DNA from: Temnopleurus reevesii
Taxonomy: Eukaryota > Echinodermata > Echinoidea > Temnopleuroida > Temnopleuridae
Length of the DNA: 64,000 nt
Reading direction: 5' to 3'
Assembly (NCBI GenBank): GCA_036244855.1
Contig: BQKZ01001627.1
Location: 24,666 to 88,665 of the forward strand
Shown: positions 60,705-64,000 of the stretch, piece by piece
How positions within the stretch are numbered: position 1 is the stretch's first letter
Layout: every line of letters begins with the position of its first letter
Position numbers and translations under genes: made by a program
The notes under the pieces: generated by a model
What the model saw: the letters and a program-made list of their open reading frames with translations, nothing else
What the model was told of the DNA's origin: nothing
Database searches by the model: none

Positions 60705-60950
60705 AAAATTAGGCCTATATAGCACTAACACAACGTTTTCCTAAGCGCTCTGTGTGTCATTTCCTGGCTATAGCAAGGCTACCATATGGAGCTCACCATA
60801 TTTAGATAATTACCGGAACCCATCAACCTCACCTGGGTTGAGTATAGCACAATGTGGATACATTTCTTGCTGAAGGAAATTAACGCAATGGGCAGGACTC
60901 CAAATGCGGCTCTCTGGCTGAAAGGGGACAGTCAGAACCGCTCCGCCACA
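60705..60950 (-). mobile_element. tRNA-derived SINE, copy 2
   Basis: On the minus strand: head GTGGCGGAGCGGTTCTGAC (Ser/Leu-tRNA-like A box), a degraded B box (GGAGTCCTGCC), then the body TTAATTTCCTTCAGCAAG, ATGTATCCACATTGTG, CTCAACCCAGGTGAGG and GATGGGTTCCGG. The end is AGAGCGCTTAGG, then AGTGCTATATAGGCC. Same family as 59344-59580 but in opposite orientation, with the gap between them. Confidence 0.7.
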
Positions 60951-61189
60951 TATCTTATTTACAATAAAATGGCATAATCACAAAATTGAATCCAATAATA
61001 TTTGCAAATTACATCAAAATAGACTCATCAAATTGCGAATTTGAAATTTGCATCGATGTCGTGATACCAATTTTCGAACCATAATGAATTGATATAGGAG
61101 AGGGCGATTTCATAAAAGTTTTATTACTCTTTGAATTTGAGCAGTGGAGCCGCTGAAAATTGGGTCCAGCAGTTTCTAATTCCTTCTCC

Positions 61190-61234
61190 CTCATCTCTCT
61201 CTCCCACTCTCTATCGACCTATCTATCTATCTCA

Positions 61235-61265
<31 letters not shown>

Positions 61266-61345
61266 ACTCTCTCTCTCTCTCTCCTTCTCTCTTTATCGTG
61301 CTCATTCTCCCTCTCTTTGACTCTCTTTCTCTCTCTTACTGTATC
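61190..61345. repeat. (CT)n pyrimidine tract
   Basis: About 155 bp of CTCTCT with CTATCTAT and CCCTCT variants. The Ser/Leu-rich frames at 61131-61408 are readings of it. Confidence 0.95.
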
Positions 61346-62319
61346 ATAGTACAGACCTGGCGTCGACAATCATGTGATTTAAATGTCAGGAGAATTGGGA
61401 CCTCTTGACGTTTGTATCGAAAACGCTTTTGATTTTGACATCTCTCTCAGTTCTTCAGAGACGTGAACATTAGCGATGGTGGTTGAGTGGGCTTCTCGGA
61501 AACCCGCAGCTGAACAGGTGTAGTGGGGAGCACTCTAACATCGCGGGTGTAAAGGCACTACTCAATGGGCTAAAAGTGAGCAGGGACTGTTTCACAAACA
61601 TGACTGAAAACTTGTACATAAATTTATGCACGTTGTGAATGTAGACATATGGAACGCAACAAAGTTTAATTGAACTTGGCCGTGTTTCACCAAGATACAA
61701 AATACCTTAAGAACGATTATAAGGACGTTACTGCGCTGAATACGCGTTATATCTTCGTTCATTAGAACTGATAACAGTCGTTCTGAAAATCTTTCTTATC
61801 ATGATGAAACAACGCCCTGCATGATGTTTCATTTAAAGTCGTTGTTAAAGTTAAGAACAGCTTGGTATGTTATTGAGTATAATCATACGTTTCTCAACCA
61901 TCTAGCACAAAAACTGATACTAGTCTTCTTTGAGTTGATCATAACTTGGTGAAACATCGCCGAGATGTGCACATGGAGATTAATATTTTCCAATTTTTGC
62001 TACAATCTCACTCAAATTATAAGAGGTGCCATCAAATTTTGATCCAACGCGGGAAATTTAAGGCATCCATTATGACCATTTCAAATCTTACTTAGATTTG
62101 TCCCGCGTAACCCATATTCTTCTCGTACCATGAAGGAGCCTCTTCTGATGACGTGATCCCCAAGATCAGTACAAAGGATGGGCCAGGTGACAGGATACAT
62201 TGATAGTGATAGTGTAACTGATGCAATGTGGTGCTATTTTAGATTTTCCCTTTCTCCATTCTTTTTTTTTTCTCGTGGGCTAAACTCTCTTATTCAACCC
62301 ATTGATAGCAGACCAGGGT
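61346..62319. other. No gene seen
   Basis: Mixed AT-rich DNA with short motif-less frames (61470-61700 minus and 62178-62390 plus). Confidence 0.4.
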
Positions 62320-62467
62320 TTATGCCCCGGTCACATAATGACCCCGGAAGCAACACGATTCAACACGACTCTTTGTTAATTCACAGTTAATTCACAGTTA
62401 ACTGCTTCCGAACAAAGAGTCGTGTTGAATCGTGTTGCTTCCGGGGTCCTATGTGACTGGGGCTTTA
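62320..62467. repeat. Fold-back element, family 1, copy 2
   Basis: The left arm GCCCCGGTCACATAATGACC, CCGGAAGCAACACGATTC, AACACGACTCTTTGTT and the right arm, its reverse complement, match almost perfectly over about 55 bp. The loop carries a doubled AATTCACAGTT and GTTAACTGC. The arms are better matched here than in the copy at 1091-1223, which suggests a younger insertion or gene conversion between the arms. Confidence 0.85.
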
Positions 62468-63610
62468 GCTTTATCTATGCATTTATACAAGAGACCTTTA
62501 AGAGCAATAATGGTCAGACCTGATGGGAGGGCACCAATCATCAGACCTCGACCCCCCCCCCCGCCCCCCTCCACCGAACACACTTACACACAAACCAATT
62601 TCCGTATGTGAAAAAGCTGCGATTGATATCCAAATGTTTTGGCTTGTGTGTTTGTTTTTTGTTTCCTAATTGCTTGCTTGTTAATAATTTGATTATATAA
62701 TTAATTTTGTTCATTTGAAGACATGCGGCGTCAGGATCTATGAAAACACGTCAATCACGATGAAAATGATTTCACAATCGCTCCTCCTTTTCTCTTTATT
62801 GGTTCCTTTAATTTTCGTTTTGTATAGATCTCATTGTTTGTTTTTTCATGTGAAAATAGAATAGATAAACTAGACACGACTCTTTTTTAAGTAACGATCG
62901 AGATTTTAAAACATGGTTTGAATGCCTGTTGGTACACCTCAACAATCTTGCCATGTCAAGACCGTTACGTCAATGTGGCTTGTGGCTTGTGATAATTAAT
63001 TCTCTATCGAAGCAACGTTTTGTATGTGAGGAGGAAGATGTTAATGTCTTTCAAAATAACTTTCAAATCAAATATCCACCTGTTTAATTTGATATTCTGT
63101 TAGATGTCGAATGACACGATTGATTTGATAATTGCCACTGTGAGCAGAAAGGACAAGGTAAACAACCTCCATTCAAGCATTAACATTAGCTAGATGGACA
63201 CAAAATAAATACCCACCTTCTTATTCCAAGGAACAATATTGAACAAGAGTCGATGTTCTAAATGACAATCAATTTAGACAGTCACTGTTTCACTTCAGCA
63301 CTTAATAAGTGCAAAATGATATGCTTAGCCTAAAGCATAGAATATAGAAACAAATATACTTGTAGGGATAGTTGAAATAAAGCGAAGCCTTAAATGCGTT
63401 CGATTTCCAAGATTGCTGAGTAGTGAAGGATATCGCTTGCTACATAATGTGTATCCTAATCCTAGAATAACAATTGGAAAATGATGATTTCATAACAATT
63501 CTTTTACCAATAAATGCATACGGAAAATAGAAGGATAAGGTCGAGAGATTGAAAACATAAATCGTCATTTTTACAGTGAGTTGCTGAGGCGATTGGATAT
63601 CGGTTCATAG
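62468..63610. other. No gene seen
   Basis: AT-rich DNA with a C-rich run at about 62552-62569. No supportable feature. Confidence 0.4.
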
Positions 63611-63672
63611 AGGGGAAGAGAGAGAGGGAGGGAGGAAGAGAGAGACGTAGAGAGAGAGAGAGAGAGAGAGAT
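63611..63672. repeat. (AG)n microsatellite
   Basis: Purine tract of AGAGAG with GGGAGG variants. The Ser/Leu-rich minus-strand frames at 63504-63768 are readings of it. Confidence 0.95.
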
Positions 63673-63918
63673 ATCCAGAGACAATGGACTGTAGCAACTG
63701 CATTCCAACTGACCAGAAGCAATAAAATCATAACATTCCGGTTCACTAACAAAATACAGAAAAGGCATTTTACAACTATCTATAACTATCTAAGGTAAAT
63801 GACTTTAATTTCCTGCGCTTTATTGTATGAAAAAGTTTAAATAATTACAAAACACAAATGCATGTACGTCCCAGATAAAAGTAGGCCTACAGATTGAAAA
63901 TAAGTCAGAGAGATTGGA

Positions 63919-63920
63919 GG

Positions 63921-63978
<58 letters not shown>
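63919..63978. repeat. (AG)n microsatellite
   Basis: About 28 nearly pure AG units close to the right end of the window. Confidence 0.95.
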
Positions 63979-64000
63979 AAACTAGAGAGATTTAAGAACA

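Noticed and set aside
1..64000. CRISPR array, prokaryotic operon, integrated virus or plasmid features
   Set aside because: No direct-repeat/spacer structure, no Shine-Dalgarno-linked gene runs and no viral structural genes were seen. Splice sites, SINEs and LINEs mark it as animal nuclear DNA.

Overview
This looks like gene-poor nuclear DNA of an animal. It is AT-rich (roughly 36% G+C by eye), full of microsatellites and decayed transposons, and its recognisable coding parts have eukaryotic splice sites. No operons, ribosome binding sites or CRISPR arrays are present. The best clues to the host are two copies of a tRNA-headed SINE whose body resembles SINEs I associate with echinoderms, and two natriuretic-peptide-receptor/receptor-guanylyl-cyclase-like extracellular domains, a family expanded in sea urchins. 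I therefore favour an echinoderm, but the species cannot be settled from the sequence.

The only confidently coding sequence is a pair of paralogous minus-strand exons, 43570-42847 and 48333-47613. Each has a strong start context, a signal peptide, the N-terminal lobe of an ANF-receptor ligand-binding domain, and a phase-1 GT donor at the same residue. I could not recognise any downstream exon of either. They may be two tandem receptor genes with long first introns, or alternative first exons of one gene.

Layout. 0-12 kb: repeats only, namely a dispersed repeat (0.8 kb), fold-back elements (1.1, 3.6 and 8.1 kb), a LINE 3' end (2.2 kb), TG/AG/CT tracts (5.8-7.6 kb), a 222-bp tandem duplication (9.35-9.8 kb) and a small TIR element (11.3 kb). 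12-12.5 kb: an antisense open region broken by one stop. 14.7-18.2 kb: tRNA-derived SINE heads and a second copy of the 8.1-kb element. 19.8-35 kb: several possible plus-strand exons with good splice signals but no recognised product, with a trinucleotide tract (25.1 kb) and a 44-bp minisatellite (31.9-32.6 kb) among them. 36.7-38.3 kb: more tRNA-like elements and an inverted copy of the 0.8-kb repeat. 42.8-48.4 kb: the receptor exons with a GT-rich minisatellite between them. 50-51.1 kb: a second TIR element beside a dead Tc1-type transposase. 52.9-54.9 kb: two 5'-truncated LINEs on the minus strand. 59.3-61 kb: two SINE copies in opposite orientation around an assembly gap and a poly-G run. 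62.3 kb: a second copy of the 1.1-kb hairpin. 63.6-64 kb: AG tracts.

Apart from the receptor exons, nothing here forms a recognisable pathway. Most short open frames look like chance or microsatellite readings. Identities and repeat boundaries are by eye; no searches were run.
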